In this document: positions 33,239-42,985 of the stretch, in pieces | Numbering within the stretch: the first letter of the stretch is position 1 | Layout of the letters: every line of letters begins with the position of its first letter | Assembly (NCBI GenBank): GCA_009760855.2 | Contig: WPIO01000142.1 | Location: 870,501 to 934,500, forward strand | Length of the DNA stretch: 64,000 bases | Direction of reading: 5' to 3' | DNA from: Cristatella mucedo | Lineage: Eukaryota; Bryozoa; Phylactolaemata; Cristatellidae | Position numbers and translations under genes: made by a program | The notes under the pieces: model-generated | The model's database searches: none | What the model was told of the DNA's origin: nothing | What the model saw: the letters and a program-made list of their open reading frames with translations, nothing else

Positions 33239-33249
33239 CACACACACAC
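33191..33249. repeat. (CA)n microsatellite
   Basis: About 30 CA units with one CGCA interruption. It directly abuts the 5' end of a family B SINE. Confidence 0.95.
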
Positions 33250-33385
33250 TGAGCTGGTTTGGTCTGGCGGTTAAGGTGCTCGCCCCGACCAAGGTCTGAC
33301 TGAGGTCGTGGGCTCGAGCACCGAGGCATATGTGAAGTGCCTGAATAGAGATTAAGTTCTCTTGAGGCGCTATATAAATGAAAAT
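33250..33385 (+). mobile_element. SINE, family B, well preserved
   Basis: It carries GAGCTGGTTTGGTCTGGCGG, GTTAAGGTGCTCGCCCC, GACCAAGGTCTGACTGAGG, the B-box region GGTCGTGGGCTCGAGCAC, then GTGAAGTGCCTGAATAGAG, AAGTTCTCTTGAGGCGCT and ATATAAATGAAAATG. The second half is the part related to the LINE 3' end. Confidence 0.85.
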
Positions 33386-33723
33386 GTGCATGCATGCCCG
33401 TGCACACACCTAAATACTCTTAACATCCTTCTACCAGCCAGTGTCAGCCAAACACACACCTGCAGTGGCTTAAAATTTATTCAAACTTGCTCGATTCGAC
33501 CTATACCCACATGCACACAGAGCTCATTGCAGTGACTGCTGCATTATGTTAGGGTGGTCGATACAGCAATCTGAGTGGGAGCAGTTTCGTATGAGGGCAT
33601 ATGAGGGTATGAGGGCTTTCTAAAGGGACAGGAGGCTGAGCCCACATAAGGCCGGACGATGAAATGGGAGAATGTATAAATGTCAACAAACGACCTACAT
33701 AGGAATGCATATTTGGATACAAT

Positions 33724-33727
<4 letters not shown>
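33386..33727. other. Unannotated stretch
   Basis: No supported feature. Confidence 0.4.

Positions 33728-33728
<1 letters not shown>

Positions 33729-33804
<76 letters not shown>
33729..33804. repeat. (CT)n microsatellite
   Basis: Pure CT run of about 38 units, immediately upstream of a LINE relic. Confidence 0.95.
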
Positions 33805-33805
<1 letters not shown>

Positions 33806-33809
33806 GTTA

Positions 33810-35045
33810 TTATGCTCGGTCGTTCACCAGCTTTCGATACTATTAAACAACCAAGTCCTTCTTCAGAGCCTCTCATCAGGCCTAGACATCACTGGCACTG
33901 TGCTGCAATGGTTTGTCAGTGGTAGACTCCAGATTATTGATGTGAATGAACAAAGATCATCCGAGGAACTTCTGAAGTATGGGGTACCTTTCGGCTCTGT
34001 GATTGGTCCAGCTCTTTTCACGCTTCACAATCTCCCTCTTGCCGATGAGATTGCCAGGCTATGCCTATGCTTTCACTTCTAAGGAGATGACACTCAGGTT
34101 ACCTTTGCTTTGATTTCTCCCAGCCGTCCAGCACGTCGAATTCTCTCAGCAACTTTGCTGCATGTATTGATGCCATCCACACATGGATGGCACCAAACTT
34201 TCATAAATTTAATGATGATAAAACCAACCTGCAAGCTGTGAGCAAACCAAGTGGGATTCAGAAATTAGAAACTTTAACGCTCAAAATTGGCTCTGCCAGC
34301 GTATCTCCTGTTCAATCTGCACGAAATCTAGGTGCCATGTTCCAAAGTGACCTTTCATTAGACGACCACATCGGCTCCACAGTCAAGTCTGCCTACTTTC
34401 AGCTACATAACATTGCTAAAATGCATGCTTGTTTTGAAAGGAATACCACATCTAAGTTGGTCCATGCATTTGCGACATCCTGTCTTGACCCGTAACTCAA
34501 TGCCTGCTGGTCTACTGGCGTGTATAATCAGGTGCTTACAGCTACTCGGCGTCTAGGATTGTCTGTCGTAAGGGTTACAGTTGCCACAGCACACCACTTC
34601 TCACCGAACATGACCGGCTCCCAGTCAAGCAACGCATCGACTTTAAGGTTCGATCTCTCCCTTTAAGGTCCCTTCATATTTTGGTTCCAGCCTACCTCCC
34701 CAGATCTACTCTCCCACCAGGCTAAACATCGTACTTCGCTGGTTCCTGAATCAACCCGTTCAACTACACCTCGTACGTACCTCAGTCCTTTGGAGACTGT
34801 GCCTTTAGTTCCAATTCTCTCACAGCCTGGAAATCACTTCAGATTTGCGTTACCATGTCCGATGACCACGCAAAAATTAACTATAAACGTATCTATTTGT
34901 CACCAAATTTAGTGGGTACGTGTAGTTCATTGTTTGTGTGCTTATGTGTGCTGACACTGTGCATTTTGCCATTAACCATATTTTCATGCTGATCCTGTGC
35001 ATGTCACTGCTAACTTTAATAAATGTCATTGAGCCTGCAACAACT
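33810..35045 (+). mobile_element. L2/CR1-like LINE relic: RT core to 3' end
   Basis: The plus strand preserves, in order, FDTIxxxxLL (split by a frameshift), GTVLQWFVSGRLQIIDV, GVPFGSVIGPALFTLHNL (normally [13 protein letters not shown]), a stop and changed bases at the YADDT box leaving GDDTQV, then FHKFNDDKTNL, SARNLGAMFQSDLSLDDHI and SAYFQLHNIAKM. A 3' block follows with TGCTGATCCTGTGCATGTCA and TTAATAAATGTCATTGAG. Stops and frame changes make it inactive. It is 5' truncated at the CT run. Confidence 0.85.
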
Positions 35046-35556
35046 TAGGCTCACAATCTCAAACAAAGCTATGCTGAAGAGTACTGGGGTAAATCCTAAA
35101 GCAAACTACCTAGCTATTAAGAGGTCAACTAATAGGAAGACAACAAACCTAAATATATGCATCGAATATACTTGATGATCAGGAGATATAAACTGTTCCT
35201 TGGTCTAGAAGTGCAAAGGCTGAATGCCTTGCAATATCTAGTGTATCACTCTTGACGAAGCACCATTGCTTAATGATGCCCAGAGCTCTAAGTAAACGTT
35301 AGCAAAAGATAGCTGCCACCAGTCCAACTGTTCCATCTTGTTCTCACTGCAGCTCATTCTAGCAGCCCAAACAAATCAACCCAGAGACCCAATTCAGATC
35401 AATGCAGTATATGCTGTAAAAAATCTGACTAAATCACCTATGTCACTGAATGCCTATATGATGAAAGGACAGATTTTGCAACAACACCCACCATACATAT
35501 TCATCAAAATTGGTTGAAAGGACTCTCATAAAAGGGTCATATATCAATTGCCTTAC
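35046..35556. other. Unannotated stretch
   Basis: If the exon at 35557 is real, this is intron on the minus strand. No further exon was recognised. Confidence 0.4.
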
Positions 35557-35807
35557 CGATAAAGTCATCGTCCGACTTGACTGCCAACGCAAAAGGCGAG
35601 CCCAAGACGATGCCTGCAATTGATCGTTTGCTTTCGGCTGACGAAGGCAGTCTTCCCCAGGTCTTCCTCTGCCGTTCTTTACCAAGAAATGGAGCCATAA
35701 TCAGGCTAATCGGTCTCATGGGCAAGCTCTCTGTCTTGGCGATGCACAAACCGAAAAGGGTTGCTTGTTCGGCAGGAAATCGACAGAAAAAATCTGGCTT
35801 CTCAAGG
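35557..35807 (-). CDS. Candidate internal exon, uncharacterised protein
   Basis: On the minus strand the exon is bounded by a good acceptor (GTCTGCTTGTTGCAG) and a good donor (TTTATCG then GTAAGG). It is 251 nt: one base finishing a codon, 83 codons, one base left over. The peptide reads LEKPDFFCRFPAEQATLFGL, then CIAKTESLPMRPISLIMAPF, GKERQRKTWGRLPSS, SIAGIVLGSPFALAV and KSDDDFI. The composition is that of a folded cytosolic protein and is not low-complexity. I do not recognise the family. Partner exons could not be assigned; the open frame at 36160-36426 on the same strand is a weak upstream candidate. Confidence 0.5.
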
Positions 35808-36159
35808 CTGCAACAAGCAGACACAACGTCATTAATTACTGCACGAGTTAAATTCTGCTGCTCCCATGGTTTCACTCCTAGCCAAGCAGATGATTAGGAG
35901 GCTGCCTACCTGTGCAGGTCACCTTGCTTGGTAGGTGTGCTGGCTGCAGTCTAAAGGTCTACAAATGGATCGGTCGCAAAGATGCCCAACACTGCAGGCA
36001 CTGCATGGCTAATTGCAGCATCTCGGTGAGCCTACCTGGTTAGCTGTGCTAGCCGGACCGTCGAGGTCTATTCGAGGCAACATCTGAGCACGGCTGACTG
36101 TAGGGCGATGCCCAATGTGCCTATTCGTTCAATCAGATAGCCTTAGTCTCTGGCAACAA

Positions 36160-36330
36160 TTAAACGGACGCTGGCATAGCAGTCAACAACTTTGCAAAGC
36201 CACAAAGACTACGAGTATATTTCGATTGACGTTTTTCTACGGAGAGCGCCGTGTCTTTTGGGCTTGCTGACACGAAGCGAGTGAACCGAGAGTGAACCGC
36301 CTGACTGAGAGCAGTCAAGAAAGCTAGCAC
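36160..36330 (-). CDS. Weak candidate exon
   Basis: On the minus strand, after a possible acceptor (TCTTGACTGCTCTCAG), the frame reads QAVHSRFTRFVSASPKDTAL, then SVEKRQSKYTRSLCGFAKLL and TAMPASV before a stop. If real, it would be the last exon of a gene, which does not fit the exon at 35.6 kb being its next exon. No domain was recognised. Confidence 0.2.
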   Translation of the reverse strand: MLAFLTALSQAVHSRFTRFVSASPKDTALSVEKRQSKYTRSLCGFAKLLTAMPASV

Positions 36331-36429
36331 CGTAGAAGTAGCAGCACGTGTGTCGACTGGAGTTGATTCGTTGCAGTCAGCAGCAGGAGAGATGTGGGTT
36401 TTAAGATTTGTGCCAGCGACATGCACCGC

Positions 36430-37035
36430 AAAGAGTCAAGACAGTAACAGCTTTTCTAGCCAAAGCTGTGAGTAGATGGACAGGGCTGACTACACTGCTG
36501 TTCAGTAATCGCTCACGGACCATCGCCCAGTGCAAGGTGACGGTGGTTTTGATGGAGCAATAGAGACTTGGCCACTTGCGTAAAGGTAACCCTTGTTACA
36601 TGCAACCTCCTGGCTCGTGCTGGTCCTCTGAACTTTTTTTAGACAGCTGAGACCACGGCTGCCGCCATGCTGCACTGCTTTAGGACTACCACCTATGGGA
36701 GTGACAAATGATTGGTTCCGAAAAGCTGGCAGTACGGCTAGTGGCCCCTTGACAAGAGCACTGTAAGAACGATTAAGCGGTGCCAAAAATAGGCTATTGA
36801 CCTTCTCCCAAGCACACATACAGATTGCTTTCTGCTACCAATCAGGCACAGCCTGCTTCGGGGTGGAGGGACCAGGGGGGGGGGGCTGCACCGTGATGTA
36901 GTAGAGCATGTTACCAATGGGCTATGACACAGGCATACCCTGATGATCACACTGCCGATTCTAGTGTACAGATTGCAGATTTTACTGGAAGAGTGCGATT
37001 ATATTTATCGTTGTTACATACACACACAAACACAC
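36430..37035. other. Unannotated stretch
   Basis: A G run of nine lies near 36874-36882. No exon is supported. Confidence 0.4.
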
Positions 37036-37037
37036 AT

Positions 37038-37038
37038 G

Positions 37039-37072
<34 letters not shown>

Positions 37073-37110
37073 TATATACATATATATATATATGTATATA
37101 TATATATATG
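37038..37110. repeat. (TA)n microsatellite with CA and GTA interruptions
   Basis: Alternating TA, partly palindromic (TATATACATATATATATATGTATATA). Confidence 0.95.
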
Positions 37111-37402
37111 GGACTTGATAGCTATTATCAGAGCGATAGCAGGTGCCAAGTGACATGCATTTGCGCTAGATTAGTCAATATTTATATCCTTTCCTATTTA
37201 CCGATGTCTCTTACTTCTCGATAGTGTTCAAATACCAGTTGTCATGAGGATTTTAAAACAGTTCAGATTGGTTAAGCCTTCTGTGGCAGTTTGCCTAAAA
37301 ACACTGCTGCCGTTGATGCATATCCACGCCATTCAGCAGTTGTCTTACCTTTCTCGAATGCAGAGCGTTTTCATTTTACAGTAGATGAATACCTGCTGAT
37401 GA

Positions 37403-37696
37403 AGGAAATCTACAAGAAACAGGTATGACAGTGTGCACAAAATTCAGAAGAAAGAATCACTCCAAGAAGTTGCAGCTACCCGGAGGACACATGCATGGTC
37501 AAATGCATGTCGTATGAGGAGGAGAAGGCTCGACAGACAGTGCGGGAAGCCGAGTTACTACATTTGTGATAAATGTATTCACACGGACAGCCACAGCATA
37601 TGCTCGTCACCGATAATGTGCCAGGGTAAGCTATTCATAGGAAAGCCGGTCAGCAGCATCCGATATAGCAATGGCCGCAGTAAGAAAGCATCTTAA
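37403..37696 (+). CDS. Cys-rich open frame, possibly the C-terminal end of a piggyBac-type transposase
   Basis: The frame reads NACRMRRRRLDRQCGK, then PSYYICDKCIHTDSHSIC and SSPIMC. A basic stretch, then CGK-x-SYYIC-x2-C and two more Cys, resembles the Cys-rich tail of piggyBac transposases. That tail alone is weak evidence, and no catalytic Asp blocks, terminal repeats or TTAA-flanked ends were found. Just upstream (37382-37422), a 41-nt segment with a good acceptor (GTTTTCATTTTACAG) reads DEYLLMKEIYKKQ in another frame and may be a small separate exon. It could be a transposase relic or part of a host gene derived from one. Confidence 0.3.
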   Translation, partial: RKSTRNRYDSVHKIQKKESLQEVAATRRTHAWSNACRMRRRRLDRQCGKPSYYICDKCIHTDSHSICSSPIMCQGKLFIGKPVSSIRYSNGRSKKAS

Positions 37697-37699
37697 AAG

Positions 37700-40600
37700 T
37701 GCTGAGAGCGAAATGAAGCACTTGCAGGTATTACACTTTGGTTAAAAAAGGCGCGACAACTGCCTTGCAATCAGCATACTTCAGTAGGCCAGCACACTAA
37801 AGTAAATGAAATTGAGTAAATGAAATTGCATGCTTGCTAAAAGGCGCAGATTATGCGACGACTGGATTTCTTTAACTTTAACCACATTTGATTTGAAAGT
37901 AACTTTTTAAAATCTATTTAGAGCAGCTGCCTAAATTTTGCGTGCCCAAGTTGCTATTCTTGGGTGGCAGGCCATGCATGCATTGTGTCTGCCTTCGGTT
38001 TCAATGCAAACGTCCTACAATTTCAGTTATTATGTGCATGATCTGACCAGGACAACCACACTGGAGAATTCCTGATGGGTTCCAAGAAGTGGACAGTGTG
38101 GCTAGAACCTGTTGATTGGAGGTAAGAATAAACCACTGACCTAGGCCAAAATGATGTAGCCGGGGCTGGGGTGTGGCTGGGTATGGCAGGAACTAGCCTC
38201 TGACCTCCTGGAACTCAGCTACAATAGCATGCAAAAGTCTGTTTTAGCATGCACTGGCATACAAAGAGCAATGCACTTGCAACAAGCATACCATATGAGA
38301 AGCATGTGAACCAGAGTCCAAGCTCAAATGCACCGAGAATGTGAATGTCGTGATGCCACCAGGCAACTAGGCTGAAGCTCACACTATAGCTTAATGTGTG
38401 AATAGGAAGTGCAGAGGAACGTCCTTCAAAGGATCTGTGCTTAGTTAGGGGCCTCGATAAACGAGCAAGGTCACAGCATGCCTACTATACAGTCCTTTCT
38501 TTAAATTTAAGGTTTGGGCACAAGCGTGAGGTCATGCTTCTACTCACCAGCATAGGTTTCTCTTCTGCTGTAAATCAAACAGCTATTAGATCTGCTCGCA
38601 CATTCACGTGCAAGTGGACCACATTAATAATAATTCTCGTGTAGTTGGTGAGAGGTTACATCGAACTTCTCTAAAGAATAAATCAGAAAATTTGTACAAG
38701 TTACTCATAGGACCTGCTAAAAATTAGTTATAGCTGCATCAGGCCAGTGGGTTGTCCATGCCCGATGTAGCATACCAGGTGTCGGTATCTCGCATCGAAT
38801 GAGTACAGGAAGCAGCATCTAGAAGTAATTTACATCAATTTGCAGAACACGAGCTCGACTACTTTCAAACATTTCGTGCGGCGCCGCCCAGCCGAGCTCA
38901 TTCGTCGTAATGATTTTAAATACCTATATCGAAGCAATCATACAGCGTAAGTGTTGTAACATGCACATTCGTGAATTGCTAAGCAGTTGTGCGTCATAGG
39001 ACGCTGGAGATACGATTTCCCCCAACACATGCGTAGATTCCGAATAGTGATATTTCAATGATGTCGATGAACCTACCATTAGCTAAGCCTTTGAGCTTGC
39101 TTCGATTGATACGTACAACGGCGAAGCTATCACGGTACAAGAATTGCCACGCTAAGTCAGCGACTAAGCAGCATTTCTGCACTAGAAGTGGCCGTACGCG
39201 ATGCCGGCTAGTGCAGGTCTGCATTCCCAGTCAAAACACAACGATAGCACGGGCGAGTCTGGTTATCTCAAAATTAAACATGCCAACTCACTTTAAGGGT
39301 CACATGGTGAAGCTAGCAAAACAGTGACGAACCATCGCGAAGAAACGCCGATCACCGCGAACCTACCCCTACATCTTCGAGGTCGACAGGCGCTCAGATG
39401 ATGAGTTCGAAGAGGTTACCTGCGCAAACTTCCGCTAGAGCTTAAATCTTTTCACGTATGTGCAATCATTCACACTTTATGTTGTTACTTGGTTTTTTAG
39501 TTTTTAAGCATCACAACGCATCGGAAGTTCGCAGCGTCAGCAAGTTCCTCGATCAACCGGACCTCGAAGCATGACGTCTGATTGCGATGGGTCGTACGGC
39601 CGGCCGCCGAATTTCGGCGATAATTTTTTTGTCGTGGACACTATTATAATGGCGCAACTTTGAGTGTAATATTTGTTTGGGATGACTGCGGGCTTCAGCG
39701 TGTCAGAGTCTTGGCTCTGTCCACATCAAATATATTGATCTGGGTCAATTCTGTTGGTTTTGATGCAATCGTGTTCGTTCTGATGGCGGCTCTAGGGAAA
39801 CTCTCACGTCTTGTTTTCTTGGGCATTAAATAACCTTAAATGTGCATTTTACTCCAGATTTTAAATTTTAAATCGAGTTTTTTCAGCACTTAAAGGTCAA
39901 TTTAAAGAGTTGCGCTCTCTGAGCGCTTCTGTTGATGGCTGCAAATAGTTTACCTCACCGTGATTAGACAAGTTAAACGTGTACTTGCACATCTTAAAAG
40001 AGAGCTAGAAATGGCAGTGTAATCAGCAAGCCTATCTCAATGCTCTTTTCTCAAGTATCATGCGTATTTAGTGGCAGCATTGCATCGGCAGCTGTCCTTG
40101 CTTACAAATGGCAATCGTATACTGCCGAAGGTCAAGTGCCCGAGATCCGGCTCGTGAAGATCGAGCACCTTGATGCCCAATCATTGTTCAGTTAGTTGTT
40201 ACGCACACAGCTGTTACTAGACAAACAATTTTTACCACAAGCTAAGATTTTTTAAAGTCAGTCGCTGGCTCGGCAGATTGTGAACTGAATAGTACCGGTT
40301 CACAAAGTGCACATCGGTTGCAGGCGACACGTCCATTTCCAATTTGCTGGAGATTCATTATATTTGAAAAGTTTACTAGCCAATGGTGCTGCTTAAATGT
40401 CAATGTCTATAAGATCTGACAACTAGATGTGCGCGAAATCAGGGATTGTCTCCCGGCCACTAAGCCACGTACTCATCCGCGACTGACCGGAAGCCCGGCA
40501 TCTTTGACACTCAGCTCGGGTATGCCTCATTGTTTCAAAATAGGCATCGCTTAGTTGGTATGTTTCCGTGGCGTTTGTAAAATATTACCTATGCAAAAAG

Positions 40601-40835
40601 ATCACCGACCGGCGATTGCTAACGAACTCTGTTTGTGATCACAGAGCGGACCCCCTTATTACGCGAAAGGCTCGATTTTACTGAATCAACAAAGAGCCTC
40701 GTACTGTACCCAGCAAGTAGTCAGTTTAAGCTCTGGTCGCGGCCAACTCCGGGACGAATGGAGAATCTTGTGGTATAAGTTTTAATTCTCTCCATCAGCG
40801 AGCTGATCGGAATTAGAAAACTGCTTCTCGGCGAA
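37700..40835. other. Long unannotated stretch upstream of the 40.84-kb gene
   Basis: Few repeats, AT-rich in places, with no frame over 90 codons and no recognisable motif. The promoter of the gene at 40.84 kb should lie at its right end, but no TATA box or initiator could be supported. Confidence 0.4.
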
Positions 40836-40841
40836 GCCACC

Positions 40842-40888
40842 ATGAGTTATCAAGCTACCATGACTTTACCAGTAAAACCGGAGCTGAG
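40842..40888 (+). CDS. Predicted first exon of a small three-exon gene
   Basis: The start codon has a perfect Kozak context (GCCACCATG). The exon codes MSYQATMTLPVKPEL plus two bases and ends at a consensus donor (CTGAG then GTGAGT). Joined in phase to 41347-41393 and 41614-41831, it gives one open frame of 103 residues. The product is not recognised. The match between start context, donor and the phases of the two later exons is the main support. More distant exons could replace the second or third. Confidence 0.5.
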
Positions 40889-41346
40889 GTGAGTCTATTT
40901 TTTTTAGCGCTGCGTGTGAATTTTGGTCCCACTGATACCACTTCTGAATGTGGTACTTGCTTAGCCAAAAATTAAAAGTCGTTAGATTAGAGGACTGCGA
41001 ATAAATAAATGCTACATGTTAGCTTTCAAGGAGCTGCCACTATCGCTTGCCATTGCTGTTTATCTCTACTTTGCCGTTCACTTGTTGAAACTTTTGGAAC
41101 TCTAGCGACCTCGTCGCTCGTGCACCACTGATCGTGATTAACAATATTTTTGCCAAGTTAATCTGCCCACGGGTTGAATATGTGGGTGGAGTCGCGGTAT
41201 AGTTTACTTTGATACGCTGTAGTTGCAACAGTGGTTGGCTTCAAGGACGGACTTTGAAACCGCTCGTGGTCCATCAATCTTTTTTATTGGAGGGACCATG
41301 TCGAATACTTGTAGAGTTGATTTCTGACACTGACTATTTGATGCAG

Positions 41347-41393
41347 CAAGAGTACAGTTACTTGTACCATGCATGTGGGGCCCAGTTATTTCA
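41347..41393 (+). CDS. Predicted second exon of the small gene
   Basis: The acceptor is TGACTATTTGATGCAG and the donor TTATTTCA then GTAAGT. It is 47 nt and fits the two-base overhang from the first exon. In the phase set by that exon it reads KSTVTCTMHVGPSYF. In another frame the same DNA is open as part of a 62-codon frame (EYSYLYHACGAQLF), so the frame depends on the first exon being correct. Confidence 0.35.
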
Positions 41394-41613
41394 GTAAGTT
41401 GACAAAGCTTATTTTCGGGCTATCGACGGATTTTCGTTTTTTAAAGTGCTCACAGTTTTAGGGCCACCATATGTCACCATATGTACAAAATAATAAATTA
41501 TATCCCGATAGTGACTTAGAGGTATTCTCTTAATTAAGCTAATGTCCCTGTCATGGCCAATGAGCACTTTATAAGCTTGTGAACGTTTTAGTCTCATTCC
41601 TTACTTTCTTCAG

Positions 41614-41831
41614 TCCTAACCTGTCTTGGAGAGCCACTTGGATGCTATCGTCGTCAGCTGCTTTCCTTAGTGTGTGTGTGTGAGCCGTGCTTCGTGATCA
41701 CATGCGGACAGCAGACAAGCACTCTGCCGTTCATGATAGTAACATGGGGGCAGGTCTACCTGCTTGATCGGAACTGGATTAAGCACATTAAAGAGCTTGA
41801 GTTCATGAGTGCCAGATGCCGGCTCAACTGA
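41614..41831 (+). CDS. Predicted last exon of the small gene
   Basis: It is preceded by a strong acceptor (CATTCCTTACTTTCTTCAG). In the phase left by the second exon it stays open for 71 codons to a TGA. It reads LTCLGEPLGCYRRQLLSLVC, later PFMIVTWGQVYLLDRNWIK and ELEFMSARCRLN. Cys, Trp and hydrophobic residues are well represented and there is no low-complexity bias, but no domain is recognised. A TG-dinucleotide run lies inside (TGTGTGTGTG, about 41672). No AATAAA follows within 200 bp. Confidence 0.4.
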
Positions 41832-42045
41832 AAAGAAGGTTCTGCAGGTGGGATAGTACAAAGGAATTACAGCCTACCGCCCACAAAATTGTTCGATCCT
41901 CTGCTGACATCAAGGCCCACATGACCCCGTCCTTAAAGATATGCTTGTTCTCTGAAGAGCTGGCTAATTAATTAGGATGTTCTACCATTAGTGCCATGTG
42001 CAGAATATATGAATCGATATACTGAATCTGAGAGCTCATGTACTC

Positions 42046-42125
42046 CACGAATTTACAATAATCATAATAACACATTGATTATGGCGCCCTCAAATTATTC
42101 AATCTCTCTAGGCCATTTAACGATC
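42046..42125 (-). mobile_element. LINE 3' tail relic
   Basis: An (ATT)n-like start (AATAATCATAATAA), then GGCGCCCTCAAATTATTCAA and TCTCTAGGCCATTTAAC as written, is a degraded copy of the tail seen at 19.42 kb. Confidence 0.55.
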
Positions 42126-42820
42126 GGTTTGGCCTCAAATTAATCAGAGCCGTAACTTTTCAATGCCATAAGCAGCCCCTAATAGGGGCTGCTTCTTGCA
42201 TTCTAAAATCATATCCATTATCAACCTATTAAGGTGCAGTACACTGCAGTACCCCGTGCTGCTGCACCCTGATGGTAGAAATCGCCGAACTCAAAGTTAG
42301 GGTGCCAGCCCGGTCGGCTGGCCCTTACTGCTAGCATTTGCACGATTCGAGCTTGATACGACTCGTCAGCTCACGATGTGTGCTCTTGCCGATTTTAGGC
42401 TCGGCTTTGAGGTCTTGACGGTCTGCTCGTCAGTGTCGCCCTGTTTGGCAGCGAGGCCTTGCTCTTGGCCGCAAGCAAGCTGCCTCTTCCCCCTTCTTCA
42501 GAGGACACACGCTTTTCGGCTTTGGCATGCACATATAGAACTTGAAATCCGAGTCCATATTGGAGCAAAGGAGTGACCTCTCTTAGTCGTTGGCTCTTGG
42601 GCCTCGGACCAACGCCGAGCTGCATAAAAATGTATTGCAGCATCTAGCGCTCGAAGCACGGCAGCAGTACACGTCATAAGAGCCAACACGTTAACGGCTA
42701 GGGAGTGCTCTCGAGCAACAAAGAAGGATGCGAGCATCAGCATCGGCTCTTACTACCACAATCAGCAACCTGTCGGCCTTCTTGGAGACTTCGGCAACCG
42801 GAAAAGATTCGCAGGAAGAG
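42126..42820. other. Unannotated stretch
   Basis: A short inverted repeat, AGCAGCCCCTAATAGGGGCTGCT, lies at 42171-42193. Overlapping 66-82 codon frames on both strands near 42.4-42.7 kb show no domain. Confidence 0.4.
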
Positions 42821-42825
42821 TTCAA

Positions 42826-42985
42826 ACACTAGGTAAGGCTGTTACATTCAACGACCTCAGTCCCGAAGTCATTAATTCGAATGCGGCAGTCGGTGACTCT
42901 TGATTGCCGATGCAAGCGGTGGTGACAGTCGTAAAGGCTCTTCTTTCGCTGTACAGAAGAAACTGTCAAATCAATTTTTTTTAGT
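42826..42985 (+). mobile_element. SINE, family A, diverged
   Basis: CACTAGGTAAGGCTGTTAC, GACCTCAGTCCCGAAGTC, a mutated B box and GCAAGCGGTGGTGACAGTCG then AAAGGCTCTTCTTTCGC follow the family order. Confidence 0.7.

Noticed and set aside
36924-37224. Tyr/Ile-rich open frames over the TA run
   Set aside because: They arise from the TA microsatellite and have no flanking coding signal.
42171-42193. Hairpin AGCAGCCCC/GGGGCTGCT as a terminator or miRNA
   Set aside because: Short arms, no T run and a small loop; too little to call either.
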